Source of the DNA: Sisyra terminalis
Taxonomy: Eukaryota > Arthropoda > Insecta > Neuroptera > Sisyridae
Assembly: GCA_958496175.1 (NCBI GenBank)
Contig: OY292279.1
Span: 8,742,001 to 8,806,000 of the forward strand
Direction: 5' to 3'
DNA: 64,000 nt
Made by a program: the position numbers and the translations under genes. This document shows positions 11,801 to 21,366 of this stretch, in pieces; within the stretch, counting starts at the first letter, position 1; every line of letters begins with the position of its first letter. The notes beneath the pieces are model-generated. The model worked only from the letters and a program-made list of their open reading frames with translations. It made no database searches and had not been told where the DNA came from.

Positions 11801-14800
11801 TTTAACTTTAATTTTGTGTAGCTTCAATTCGATGGATATCGGAAAAATTATAAGAACTAAGAAAACTAAAGATTTAAGTAACATTTCTATGGATTACTAA
11901 CACTTTAACAAATGCTCAAGTGAGAATAACTAGGTATAAAATATTAATAAAATAACTTGAGTTAAATGTTTCAACTTTCATAAAGATTAAAATGCATTGT
12001 TTATGTATACAAAACTCTAAGCAATAGTTTCATTCAATAAAAATTATAGAAATTTAAAACTCAAATAAAAAGTTATCAATAAAATCATAAAAATTATTAT
12101 ATTTTCCTCCATCAAAATTATATTAGTTATGAAATTTCAATTTAACCTTAACGCTATCCTGTACAAAAGTTTCACCCACGCTTAAGTAACTTAACTTTTT
12201 CCCGAAAGCAAAAAAAAATGTATAGGTCGTAATACGAATGATATTTTGATGAAATTTCACCAAGTGATGGAGTGGCGTTGGCGGAATCTAATACAGTTTT
12301 GTTCTGTCCCAGTTTCAATGAAAAGTTTACACTTAAAAGAACGGGAAGACTGACATTGTGCACCCCATTCAAAACATCTACAAGGCTAAAATGTAATTTT
12401 CATAAAATAGTTGGTCTCTTTATTCGAAACAACGAAGCTTTTCGTGCAAAAGTTTCTCATTTTATTTAACTTTTAATTGCAAAAGTTATGGTTTTTTGGT
12501 GAACTAATTGATATGATAGAGAATTCCGTTTCAACTTTGCAAATTTTCAATCAATTGCTCCTACTGTATATGTGTAGGTACATAAAAGTTTTGGTCTTCC
12601 GACAATTTCAAACTGTAAACTTGAATAGTTTAAGCTGACGAAGACTAAGGTTTAATATTGCCGCAATAGATTTACGATGCTCGTCTTCCTCGACTAATAA
12701 GGCTTATTTCAAGGGATTACCTTAAACGTGTAGCTACAAAGCGCAGCTGTGTTAATTCCCATAAACAAACTTAAGGTACTGCAAAATCCCGTGGAAAGTG
12801 GGGACTTTCTCTATCCCGGCGTGGTTACTATGTGGTCGGCATTGCAGTGCGGCAAAATGCAGACGAAGAACGACCGTTTATATTCACCGTTATCATTTAT
12901 CATAGGTCAGCAGTTTATGAATGTATCGAATATTATTCCGCAAGAATGACTACGTACTGTGCAAATAATGGGAGTGTATGGTATACGAGTGCCTATAGCT
13001 AAGGAAGTTGGAGGAACTTTGTTGGATTTCGTTTCATCAAACCGCTATTAAGTCAATGCGTTAAATTGTTTTATATAAAGAAAAACGAAAAAGTCGTTTT
13101 TTAACTAATTAAACGACTCGAAGGGATTTCCTCTTATTTTTTAAGCATTCCATTGTTGCTTCAAATCAAGTACATACATCTTAAACCTAAGATAACTCAA
13201 AAATTAACGACATAGGGATCGAAAAAAGATATTTATGAAAACATAGCTTTATCCGGCGGTCATCAAAATGAACGCCCGCGAAAAAATTTGACTATTTCAC
13301 AGAAAAATATTAACTATACTTCTTATAATATACTAGCTGATCCCCACGACTTCGTTTGCGTAACGTAGGTGTTAATAATATTTTCTTTTTAGATTTACTA
13401 TTTGTAGTGGTACATAAATTTTTTTTATGTTTCTTATTTCTTTTACGAAAAACATAATCATACATAAAACACTATTTTGTCAACTTGAAACAGACACGTT
13501 TAATAAACTGTTGCTTAGAATAAAATATTTGTATGTAATGATCAATTAATTTTCAAAAAATATTTATAAATATCTAAAATATCTTATACCTACGGCAGGT
13601 ATAGCTACCGTGAACCAAATAACCCATAAATCAATATCATACATCGTCAAGTTCAATAAACTCGGTCTTAATTATGACTTAAAGCAGTAAAAAGTTATCA
13701 AAACACTCGCGTCAAAATAATAGAAGTAAAGGGTCTAGATTTAGAATATTAGTAGAAATTTTATTTCATTGTCTCGACTCCCGAATGAAGCTTTTTCTCA
13801 AAACTAATTCACTACTGCAATGTACAAAACTACCGCGAAATTAAAATGTATTCAATTGCACGAAACCCAGTTTCTCCATAATCAAGTATAACCATTGTGT
13901 ATCTACATATATATGCACTTATTAAAATATCTGAATTTCAACTATATAATTAAACCATTTTCTTTTAGTTCGCCGGATTTCTCGCTATTCGATATTCGCT
14001 CACTAATGTATTTATTTGTAAATACGTATTTTGGATTTTCAGGTTTACAATATATGAAAACAAAAATGCTCACTTATAAACTAAGCTTACATATTACATA
14101 AACGCTTATATTTCAAAGTGGCAATTTTGAGACTTTAAATTGAATTTACTGTGTTTTTTATTAGTTACACTAAAAATATTTTTATAGATTATTTTCTAAC
14201 TTTTAATTACCTTTCCAATGATATATAACTCGCCTGTCTAAAGTAAAAAAAAATTGTTTCATCCCTAGGGAATACCTTCCCTTATTATTTTTAAGGAATG
14301 ATAAGTAACCTAACATGTGTGGGAAATTGTGTTTTACCTTAATACCAAATTTCATTAAATTCGGTTGTGCCGTTCTTTAGTTAAATCGGGATACATAGAC
14401 AGAAAGACAGACAAAAATTTTTTAAAATTTTAAATTTGGAATAAGGGCCTCTTAAAACAAATATTTACCCTAAAATTGGGTTCAAAATCGAAATGTAAAG
14501 ACAGATGTAAGAATTTTATATATTAGTATAGATTGATATTCCCATGGATCAGGTATATCAGCGAAAATCAGAACCAGTATAGCCTAATTTATTCGCAAAC
14601 TAAAGTGAACACAAAGAAAAAAATGCAATGTTCTTGACCAAATATTGACGTTCTTAAAATGGACGTGAGCAGCTTTTACAGCATTTTACGTGGATTTTGA
14701 GTTAATTTTTGCGAATATAAAATCATATTAGTAGATCAAAAGAAGGGCTATTTTTTTGCAAAACTAAATCAAAAAAATGACAGTTAACCCCTTAATTTTA

Positions 14801-17800
14801 ATATTAAGACGTCTTTCATCCTAGTTTTTAAAAATGCTTAAACTCTGAATTTAAAAATTTATTTTTCAGTTAGTCTTATAAATAATGGAATTCCCTACAA
14901 AAAAGGTTTGATTGGAATTTTTCGTCAGGCGAACCATTTCCGAGTAATTAATCGTTTTAAATCGATTAAACTATTTTACTTTGGTTTTCTGTAACTAGTG
15001 AATAAATTATATAAAAAACATCCCACGACTGATTCTTGAAATAAATTTAATGCTCTACAAAAAAGGCCTTTATATTTTTTTTAAAAATTATAAAAAATTT
15101 TCAATATTCATCATCATTCTTACAATATTAAGTTATTAGTTAAAAGATGTTTTCAATCCACTGTTGTGGCCTCTTCCCGAAGTTCCGGAACTGGTTCACA
15201 AGTTATGATAACTATAATATGGTACAATTAAAAAAAATGATTTTAATATCATTCATAATACGCACGACACGTATGATTCCTAATTTATCTTCTCACAAAT
15301 CAATAGATCCATCTTAAGCTATTTACTGAAATAAGACCAAATGCACATGTTCTATTTAAAATTGGGTTTTCCTCACATTAATTATCTATTGAGTAATTAT
15401 ACATTGAGTAATGCTCTAAAACTCAAATTAATCCATTGAAGAAATAAATATATTTTAATTATTTTTAACGTTTTATTTTATATTTTGCAGTTGAAGACCT
15501 TTGGTTTAATTAGGAGGAACATATAAGACATATTGCCAGACTATTTAGATTAAAAAAAAAAACGTGTTTTAGGTTTTATTGATCTTCGTCTTAAAACTTT
15601 CCAATATTCAGGGACTATGCTAAATTTCTTTTTATGAAACTTACATAAGTTAAACGTTTTTTTTTAAATATTGAGATTTGATTTCGAATAGTTTGTCAAA
15701 GTTATCAAAGAAAATTTCAATGTCATCGTACACCTACTGAAGCCGTACCGTGGTGTATTAGATTGGTGGTTATAAGAAAGTTTTTCAAATCACAAACTTT
15801 TGCAATTATTTTTTTTTTCGATTTACGCGATTATTCAACTTCGATGACCTTAAACCGAAAGTTGAATTTGAAGATATGATTGCCAATAATGGTAAACCAA
15901 GAAAATATTATATTCTCTAAAACTAAAGCACCATCGTTGTCCTTATGGCGGTTTAGATGGTACGATAGGGATTTATAAAAGGGGAATTCTTATAGATATT
16001 TTTCGTTGCTTCCGGACCGGTACTTATTCATTCGGTGTGAATTTTGACGTGATTTGACATTGAAATATTTTGCTCAGAAATCTCCAAAGATTGATGATTT
16101 CAGTATTGATCTTTCAAAGAATGCATTGCATTTTTTTCACGTAGTTTATCGCGAGGAATAGAACTATTACGAGTTGATTACGATCTCACCTAATCTTTGC
16201 ACTTGCAATGTGTTAAGCGATTAAAAATTACGTAACTTAACGATTTATTATTCCGTTAATAAGCTCTAAATCGACTTTAAATTTTACCGAGCAATAGATC
16301 ATACAGTCGTAGTTCTGTAGTTAATAGATCTATCATTGTTGCTTTTCTATGTTATTCTGTTCTAGCCATTCTTGAGAGGTCAAACCAACCAAGGCTTCAA
16401 TAAAATCATTCTAAATCTGTCGCTTTAAGGGGGTATTCTACTCTAGAAATTTGAAAAAATCAAAAAAATTTTTTTTCCATAATCCGATAGTTTAGATATT
16501 CAAAAATATCCTCCTAAAAGGATTTTTCAAAATTCAAATTATTTCCGAAGTTACAGCGGTTTTGTATGAAGCTGAGATGGCTGATTAAGAGAATGTAAGT
16601 AATACATAATATTTTATCAATTACGCTGTCTGAAACTTAACGTAAAACTTTAAACGCGTTTTTCTCGAAACTGTCTTTTTCAAAACGATATCCACGATTT
16701 CTCAGGCTCTACTCACCCGATTTACCTGAAATTTTTAGAGAGTCTTCTTTATAGACTTGTCTATGTCTGGAACTATTCCTATCTCCAAATTTTGATTTTT
16801 ACTATTTTTAAAAAATTTGAAACAGTCAAAAAAAGTGGCACAAAAATGTTTTTTTTTTCAGGCAGTCGCCATTTCGAGAAAAATTTTTTTTCATACTTTT
16901 CCGTAGTTTCAAACATTGCGACATTATTCTAGATTAATAATCTTTTTTTTTTTTTGGGTCAGATTACTAGGAGGGTTGAAATCGTGGGTATGGTCACGTG
17001 CCAATTTTTTGAGACCCCCCACTTCATCAGCTGCTAATTTTTGAAATTTTTAACTTTTTTTATTTTTTTCTGTATTCTTGAAATGTTAAAAAATAACTGA
17101 TAAAAATGGATGCTAAAAATATTAATTGGCTATTTTTTATGACACTTCAAAAATTACCTGAAATTCATGCCTCTAGACTAGAATACTCCCTTAACTTTCT
17201 AGTTCATGAAAATATTTTTCCCCCGGTCATTCACCGGGGGAAAGGGGTGCCTTTCAAATTTGCGCTTTTAATGGTATTACGGCTTTTTATGGCATTTTAT
17301 AATGGCAAGGATGATCCTTGCCATTAGGATCTTAAGCTTCATATAGCATCGCTTTCAGGATCGACAAATCATCCGAATTTTCCCACACATAAGTGATATT
17401 CTCGAAGAGGTTTTGCTACCCCTTTGGTATTGTACAACTGAAGATGGAAAAAATAATTCTTCGTTCAAAAGATTGTCTATTGGTTCACAGAATATCGTAA
17501 ATTCTTTCGAAATATTTAATCCTTAAGTTATTTGAAATGCAAGTAATCGAGTCTGAAGAATTGGTAGTGATGTAGTTTCTTAGAACAATCGATATATTAC
17601 CTAAAATATTCTTTATTATTCTCTAGCGAGGACTATATTCAAAAAGCATATGTCCTCTGAAGTTTCATTGATTTCCCTCAATATCGATTCAACAATTGGG
17701 GTCTGTACAAATAGTAAACATGCAGACTTGAACAAAGTAATGTATATACAAAAAAGAACTTATTTTTATTTAAAGTTCACTTTAATTTTCTCTCGGTCGG

Positions 17801-20800
17801 TATATCCATCGTATAATACAGTCGTGTCTTATATATATATTTATCTTACATTACAGCCAATTTTAAGTATCGCACTTCACTTCTATCTATAAACCGCAAA
17901 ATTGTCGGAAGATAACCATAAAAATATCGCGGAACATCTCCAGATTTATATTTCTTTATTTTTATGAGACTTGGCATTAAAACCTTTCATAAAACCATAT
18001 GCAACATGAGCGAAGAATTCCAACCACTATTTATCATATTATTCATTGCGAGAATGTGAAATTTTTTATTGAAAATTTGTAATGGTTATAAAAATCAAAG
18101 ATTTTGTCATCTCGAGCTTCGCTACATGATAAACTTTAATATTTATTACCGACTATAAGATCGTATTTTTACGATGAAATAAACCACATAAAATACAAGA
18201 CTAAGCAGTCGATGTAGTCTGAAATTATCGTGAATTGACTCAGAATCCATTTAAATTTTTGCAGAAATCCACAAAGTTTCCTCCAAAAAGTAATCTATCT
18301 ATCTATTATTATAAAGAGGAAAGATTTGATTGTTTGTTTGCTTTGAATAGGCTCCGAAACTACTTGACCGATTTGAAAAATTCTTTCACTGTTGGGAAGC
18401 TACACTATTTCCGATGAACATAGGCTATATTAAATTTTCAGAAAAATTAGGGATCCATACTAAAACTCCAATAACGTGTGAAAAAATTATTAAAAAACTT
18501 TCTTACATTGCGTGCGCTGGTGATTTAACTAAAGAACGGAACAACCGAATTTAATGAAACTTTATATTAAGATACAACACAATTACCCACACATGTTAGG
18601 CTACTATCATTCCTTAAAAATAATAAGGGAATGTATCCCCTACGTAAAAACTGAGGGATGAAAAAAAATATTTTACTTTAGACAGGCGAGTTAATATATC
18701 ATTGGAAAGGTATTTAAAAGTTAAAAAATCATCTGTATTAATATTTTTAGTTGAACTAATAAAAAGCACAGTTATTTAATTTAAAGTACAAAAAATTGCC
18801 TTTTTGAAATATAAATGTTTTTATAGATAATAATCTGACACTAACTTTTTCTTTTACAAAACTGTTGTAAATAGATCCTTAGGGTTTCTCAGTAAGGAAA
18901 TATTAACGAAAAAAATGTAATAATGATAGTAATAAAACTTAAAGTAAATACGTTTTTAAAACCGTGCATATATAAAATAATGTATTTTTATACCCCCTCT
19001 GACCGATGAATTTATAATATTCGGTGTATTCCTTATAGGAAGTAGGTATGTGATAAGTTTTTTTTTTTTTGATAATTCCTACCCTAACAGACAAGGGTGG
19101 ATTCAGGATTTTTTTCTTGGGGGGGGACAATATCTTTTATTTGCAAGTACGTGAAAGGGATCACGAAAAAAGTTCGCAATTCCAGCCAGAAATCATCATA
19201 ATGATAAATAATAAATCAGAAAAGGCCTTCGACACTGTTCGACACGAAAGTCTGCTCTATAAATTAACACTGTACAAATTTCCACTCTACATCATTAAAC
19301 TAATAAAATCATACCTCTCCGAAAAAACATTTAAAGTGAAAATAGGCCAAAAATTATCTGACGTGCACGCTCTGGCAGCTGGTGTCCCACAGGGTTCCGT
19401 ACTAGAACCAGTTCTGTTTATAATATTCTTAAACGACATTCCAGTTAGGAAAAATATTTCAATGTCCTTCTTTGCCGACGACGCAGCAATAGCAGTGTCA
19501 TCATGGCGCATTGATACAATAGCCAAAAAACTAAGCGATACTTTAGAAAAGTTATTAAAGTACTTCCGAGATGTAAAATAAAAATAAACCTAAATAAAAC
19601 CAAAGCCATCATTTTTACCAAAAGAAGACCAATAATAAATCAAAAAATCAAACTTGGAAGTAATGACTTCGAATGGTCCACTTCATTAAAATACTTAGGG
19701 GTGACGTTAGACCAAAGATTAACATTTACTCTCCACATCAACAATCTAGTACAAAGAAGTAAGGGTCTCATTGTTGCACTATTTCCCTTGTTGAACAGGG
19801 ACAGCGGCTTAAGTGCGAAAAATAAACTAATTATTTATAAAGTACTTATTAGGCCAATGTTCACCTATGCAGGAGTAAGTTGGAGCTTCATAAGCAACAG
19901 TAATTTTAACAAACTGCAAATAGTGCAAAATAAATTTTTGAGGTTTGCTTCAAATGCACCAAGGTACACGTGGATCCAGGAACTTCACGACAGAAGCGAA
20001 TTACCGCTGGTAAAAGAATATTTAAAAGAAGTTTGCTTCATTTTTTTTTAAGAAATGCGAAGAAAACGAAAATGTAGCAATCAGAAATATTGGGGCTTAT
20101 GATCAGAATATAGTGACAAAGCACAAAAGAATAAGATATATTTTATAAGAACTATTATATTATTGTATTATTTTCTTTTTTTTTTCTTCTTTTTTTATTG
20201 AAACCTTGTTGGGTTTTTAGGTCCTCTTTCCCAACATAAGAAACAGAGAATTTTTTATTTTTAGTTTTCACATATAATTTTATTTTGTAAGAGGAAAAGA
20301 GCAACTGCTCTAGCACTCAAGCTTTTGATTTTTGTAAATAATAAATTGTACTGTTAATGGACCAATAAAGAATTTTATATATGTATGGATAAATAATAAA
20401 TAACCATATCATCATAATGATAAAAGAAATTTAAAATCCTCTTCCAGAACAAAAGGCATACGCCAAATCGTGTATGGTGAACTCTGGACTATCCAATATG
20501 GTTTAATTATATAGTTGAAATAATTGTATAGTTTATAGATACATAATGGTTGTACATGATTATGGAAGAATTGGGTTTCGTGCAATTGTACAAATTTCAA
20601 TTTCGCGGTTGTGTTGTACAGTGCAATAGTGTAATAGTTTTTGAAAAAATATTCGTTCGGGAATCGAAATCGGTTCATTCGACTTTTTTTAGTCATAATT
20701 AAGACCGAATTTATTGAACTTGGCGATGTTTTTTATTTATGTATAGCTGCTGATTGATTTACGGATTATTTGGTTCACGGTAGGTATATTTACCGTAGAT

Positions 20801-21366
20801 ATACGCAATAGACCATACTCTTTATAGATATTTATAAATATTTTTTGAAAATTAATTGATTATTACATAGAACTATTTGATTCTTTGCAACAATTTATCA
20901 AATGTGTCTTTTTCAAGAGTGTGAAGTGTTTTTAAGTATGGTGATATTTTCCGTAAAAGAAATAAGAAAAATAAAATACGTCACGCAGACGAAGTTGCGG
21001 GGATCAGCTAGTAAATTCATAAAAATAACGATGAAATCGATGTACATTAGTCCAGCCATTGACGAGACACTATATCAAATCATAGTTGCCTATGATAATT
21101 GTTCTTCAATTCTCTTACCTCAAAACCACATCAAATAACGTCTCGTTTTTCCAATAAGTTTTCAAAATCGGCAAAAGGTCTTTAACAAGCACTTGCGCTT
21201 TACCCAAATACCTTCGCGTAAAATGCGTTTCATCATCCCGACGCAAAAACCGAATCAATTCTTTCACAGTTTCAAGTGTATTTCCATCAATTAAATATTT
21301 CTTATCCTGGTCCAAGTGACCCAAATCGTTACAAGTGGCCGCCAAATGAGCCTCTAAAATGTCCAT
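2697..21366 (-). CDS. timeout: timeout (tim-2), orthologue of human TIMELESS, N-terminal part (exons 1-2)
   Basis: Partial gene, CDS join 21366-21119 and 2877-2697 (minus), 143 codons. The joined protein starts [12 protein letters not shown] and carries the conserved Timeless N-domain signatures [19 protein letters not shown] and [13 protein letters not shown]; human TIMELESS has equivalent strings in the same order. Exon 1 ends AG|GTAAGAG in phase 2 and exon 2 starts ATTACAG|G, rebuilding the Arg codon of VLR-LMV. Exon 2 ends ATT|GTAAGT in phase 0. The ATG at 21366 is chosen because it matches the family start; the frame stays open upstream without another ATG. The family acts in replication-fork protection and checkpoint signalling with Tipin, and in Drosophila also in light entrainment (known of the family). 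Intron 1 is 18.2 kb and contains a complete galactosyltransferase gene. The rest of the protein, usually over 1000 residues, lies left of the window. Confidence 0.93.
2878..3600. other. timeout intron 1, unassigned part
   Basis: AT-rich sequence between exon 2 and the satellite. No gene or recognisable element. Confidence 0.5.
3610..4850 (+). repeat. ~185 bp tandem satellite, about six to seven units
   Basis: Units share GTTGATTTTTCACGAAAAT, a poly-A run, AGATAGCCAGTCGAAAGT, TACATGCTGTGCAAATTTTTC, CGTTTAAGGGATGAAATCG and ATCATTTTTCGTCAAAA. The CGTTTAAGGGATG box recurs near 3709, 4026, 4209, 4395, 4582 and 4778, so the period is about 183-196 bp, with a longer gap after the first unit. Two more units lie at 8970-9300. 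Open frames through the array (for example 3919-4149 and 4593-4835) are by-products of the period and are not called as genes. Confidence 0.9.
4851..5106. other. Unassigned sequence upstream of transposase remnant
   Basis: Short AT-rich stretch. It may contain the missing 5' part of the Tc1-like element, but no reading frame is recognisable. Confidence 0.3.
5130..5389 (+). pseudogene. Tc1/IS630-like transposase, C-terminal remnant
   Basis: The plus strand reads, with several in-frame stops and a frame change near 5180, [14 protein letters not shown], then [40 protein letters not shown] and [25 protein letters not shown]. This is the usual end of insect Tc1/Tc3-type transposases (DLTPLDFFLWG and ESLKDNIR region, then the GGHxxHI-like tail). 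One stop (TGA) replaces the expected Trp of FLWG. The third acidic residue and everything upstream are not recognisable. A TIR-like string, GGCAACTTTTGGACCAC, follows at about 5471. The copy is dead. Confidence 0.75.
5390..6479. other. timeout intron 1, unassigned part
   Basis: This holds the possible TIR of the dead Tc1-like element near 5471-5487; otherwise no gene is seen. Minus-strand frames at 5990-6306 show no domain, and no splice-consistent exon structure was found. Confidence 0.4.
6480..6690. repeat. Direct repeat copy 1 (paired with 11938-12145)
   Basis: About 210 bp, running from ATAAAATAA through TTTCATAAAGATTAAAATGC and AAAAGTTATCA to TTTTCCTCCATC, recurs in the same orientation immediately upstream of galactosyltransferase exon 1. 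The copies differ by scattered substitutions and small indels. It is either a short segmental duplication of the promoter side or a small dispersed repeat. Confidence 0.8.
6954..8038 (-). mobile_element. Helitron-like element, family B, copy 1
   Basis: Read on the minus strand it ends in a GTTGC-GAAT-GCAAC hairpin followed by GGGCAACTACTAG at 6954, with flanking T, the classical Helitron 3' end. The body matches, inverted, the copy ending at 35291. The 5' end is uncertain and placed near the TA-rich repeat at about 8000-8038. It is non-autonomous: no Rep/helicase reading frame is present. Confidence 0.75.
7996..8038. repeat. AT dinucleotide microsatellite
   Basis: A run of (AT)n broken by GTGTATATATATACAC, itself palindromic. 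Confidence 0.9.
8039..8949. other. timeout intron 1, unassigned part
   Basis: AT-rich, no gene or complete element recognised. Confidence 0.5.
8950..9300 (+). repeat. Two satellite units adjoining a MITE fragment
   Basis: 8950-8975 holds an end fragment (AAGGTTTATAAAATACACAGG) of the MITE family described at 9394. It runs directly into two units of the ~185 bp satellite found at 3610-4850 (AGATAGCCAGT, TACATGCTGTGCAAA and GGGATGAAATCGACC boxes at both). Confidence 0.85.
9394..9548. mobile_element. Short MITE, family M (AAGGTTTATAAA termini)
   Basis: Ends are CCAAGGTTTATAAAATACAC and, inverted, CCAAGGTTTGTAAATAACAC. The interior carries ACGTGACGTATCCAGAAG and ATATCTTCAGACTGATCAA. Relatives lie at 11360-11491, 11492-11652 and 34092-34243. 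It has no coding capacity. Confidence 0.85.
9549..10256. other. timeout intron 1, unassigned part
   Basis: No gene recognised. Contains a frame at 9617-9856 (+) without a domain. Confidence 0.5.
10258..10263 (-). promoter_or_regulatory. Poly(A) signal of the galactosyltransferase gene
   Basis: AATAAA on the minus strand, about 115 bases after the stop codon at 10378. Confidence 0.55.
10378..11884 (-). CDS. Beta-1,3-galactosyltransferase family protein (GT31)
   Basis: Complete gene of two exons, join 11884-11752 and 11198-10378 (minus), 317 aa. Exon 1 ends AAAA|GTAAGT and exon 2 starts TTTTTAG|GA, phase 1, giving ...NNSAKRLPDHY. Residues 5-20 form the single hydrophobic signal anchor of a type II Golgi protein. 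Family motifs follow in order: [10 protein letters not shown] (87-96), [10 protein letters not shown] (139-148), the metal-binding DxD site as KIDEDVF (D169-E-D171), [13 protein letters not shown] (223-235) and EDIFITG (255-261). GT31 enzymes transfer galactose or GlcNAc in beta-1,3 linkage from a UDP-sugar; the exact acceptor cannot be read from the sequence. DED instead of the usual DDD, and LEGPAY instead of CSGxGY, mark a diverged member. The gene sits inside timeout intron 1 on the same strand, and its own intron holds two MITEs. The ATG at 11884 is the first in frame before the anchor. Confidence 0.94.
11360..11491. mobile_element. MITE family M, right end truncated, in GalT intron
   Basis: Starts CAAGGTTTATAAATTACACA and carries GACGTCATATGAAGAATTTT and GAAGATATGTACAAATTTC. 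It stops at GCGCATGAGGCA without the second terminal repeat, because the next copy begins there. Confidence 0.8.
11492..11652. mobile_element. MITE family M, second copy in opposite orientation
   Basis: Starts CAAGATTTATAAGATACACA and ends TGTGTAATTTACAAACCTGG. It abuts the copy at 11360-11491 head to tail in inverted order, so together they form an imperfect dimer within the intron of the galactosyltransferase gene. Confidence 0.85.
11938..12145. repeat. Direct repeat copy 2, upstream of GalT exon 1
   Basis: Matches 6480-6690 (see that entry). It begins about 50 bases upstream of the galactosyltransferase start codon, so it overlaps the likely promoter. A TATAAAA-like string on the minus strand lies at 11935-11941, at its edge. 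Confidence 0.8.
12146..13332. other. timeout intron 1, unassigned, locally higher complexity
   Basis: No exon supported. 12600-12960 is less AT-rich than its surroundings, and a frame at 12749-12949 (+) looks non-repetitive. It begins at a non-ATG codon and shows no domain. Confidence 0.4.
13333..14532 (-). mobile_element. Non-autonomous Helitron, family A1
   Basis: On the minus strand it begins TCTATACTAATATATAAAAT after an A and ends GCGGGGATCAGCTAG before a T, exactly the Helitron rule (TC...CTAG, inserted between A and T). Related copies are 32436-33323 (−), 18294-21011 (+), 45005-45957 (+) and the tail at 48330-48364. The interior at about 13993-14095 matches part of family B (34250-34350), so the element is chimeric. 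No Rep/helicase frame is present. Confidence 0.88.
14533..14739. other. Unassigned spacer
   Basis: No gene or repeat recognised. Confidence 0.4.
14740..15110. repeat. Single arm of a long-palindrome element
   Basis: Contains CCCTTAATTTTAATATTAAG, TTCCCTACAAAAAAGG and TTTAATGCTCTACAAAAAAG in the same order and spacing as one arm of the palindrome at 59830-60758. The second arm is absent, so this is a deleted or half copy. Confidence 0.65.
15111..16424. other. timeout intron 1, unassigned part
   Basis: No gene recognised on either strand. 15680-16380 is somewhat more complex, but I could not build a frame of any length with a known motif. Confidence 0.4.
16425..17050. mobile_element. piggyBac-like MITE remnant (TTAA boundary, one end only)
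   Basis: Begins TTAA-GGGGGTATTCTACTC. The interior has ACTTTAAACGCGTTTTTCTC and GATTTCTCAGGCTC, paralleling ACTTTAGATGCGTTTTTCTC and GATTTCTCAGAAAC inside the complete element at 30551-31261. No matching inverted right end with TTAA was found. Confidence 0.5.
17221..17326. repeat. Two strong adjacent stem-loops
   Basis: CCCCCGGT-CATTC-ACCGGGGG (17221-17241) is a GC-rich 8-bp stem in AT-rich surroundings. At 17300-17326 TAATGGCAAGGAT and its exact complement flank a single G, a perfect 13-bp palindrome. Both fall in an ATG-initiated 73-codon frame (17106-17327) with no known domain. Confidence 0.75.
17336..18293. other. timeout intron 1, unassigned part
   Basis: AT-rich, no gene or complete element recognised. 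Confidence 0.5.
19092..19191. mobile_element. Left end of hAT-like MITE (family of 36961-37230)
   Basis: CAAGGGTGGATTCAGGATTT, a G run, TTTGCAAGTACGTGAAA and TTCGCAATTCCAGCCAGAAA match the first 100 bases of the complete copy at 36961. The right end is not seen; the LINE insertion follows. Confidence 0.7.
19209..20407 (+). mobile_element. 5'-truncated jockey-like LINE with 17-bp target duplication
   Basis: ATCATCATAATGATAAA occurs at 19192-19208 and again at 20408-20424, bracketing the insert. Inside, the plus strand encodes part of the reverse transcriptase: [29 protein letters not shown] and the catalytic FFADDAA box (the usual YADD with F). After a frameshift near 19575 the C-terminal part follows: [38 protein letters not shown]. 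The 3' UTR ends in a (GATAAATAATAAATAA)-type tail. ORF1, endonuclease and the first half of the RT are missing. The clean target duplication points to a fairly recent insertion that was dead on arrival. Confidence 0.88.
21119..21366 (-). CDS. timeout: timeout exon 1 (coding part)
   Basis: This exon encodes residues 1-82 plus two bases of codon 83. It includes the conserved acidic and basic stretch [18 protein letters not shown] and ends in TLFDVVL. The donor is AG|GTAAGA. The 5' UTR should lie just right of 21366; no TATA box is obvious there. Confidence 0.93.

Larger units (their letters stand above)
18294..21011 (+). mobile_element. Helitron, family A1, with nested LINE
   Basis: Starts after A18293 as TCTATCTATCTATTATTATA with the typical insect continuation AAAGAGGAAAGATTTGATTG, and ends GCGGGGATCAGCTAG at 21011 before a T. 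The left part repeats 45016-45230 and the right part the interior of 13333-14532. A 5'-truncated LINE is inserted at 19209-20407, and a hAT-like MITE start (CAAGGGTGGATTCAGG) lies at 19092. It ends only about 107 bases 3' of timeout exon 1, inside intron 1. Confidence 0.85.

Noticed and set aside
12749..12949. Plus-strand 66-codon frame in a GC-richer pocket
   Set aside because: Starts at a non-ATG codon; no domain, no splice context; could be conserved non-coding DNA of timeout intron 1.
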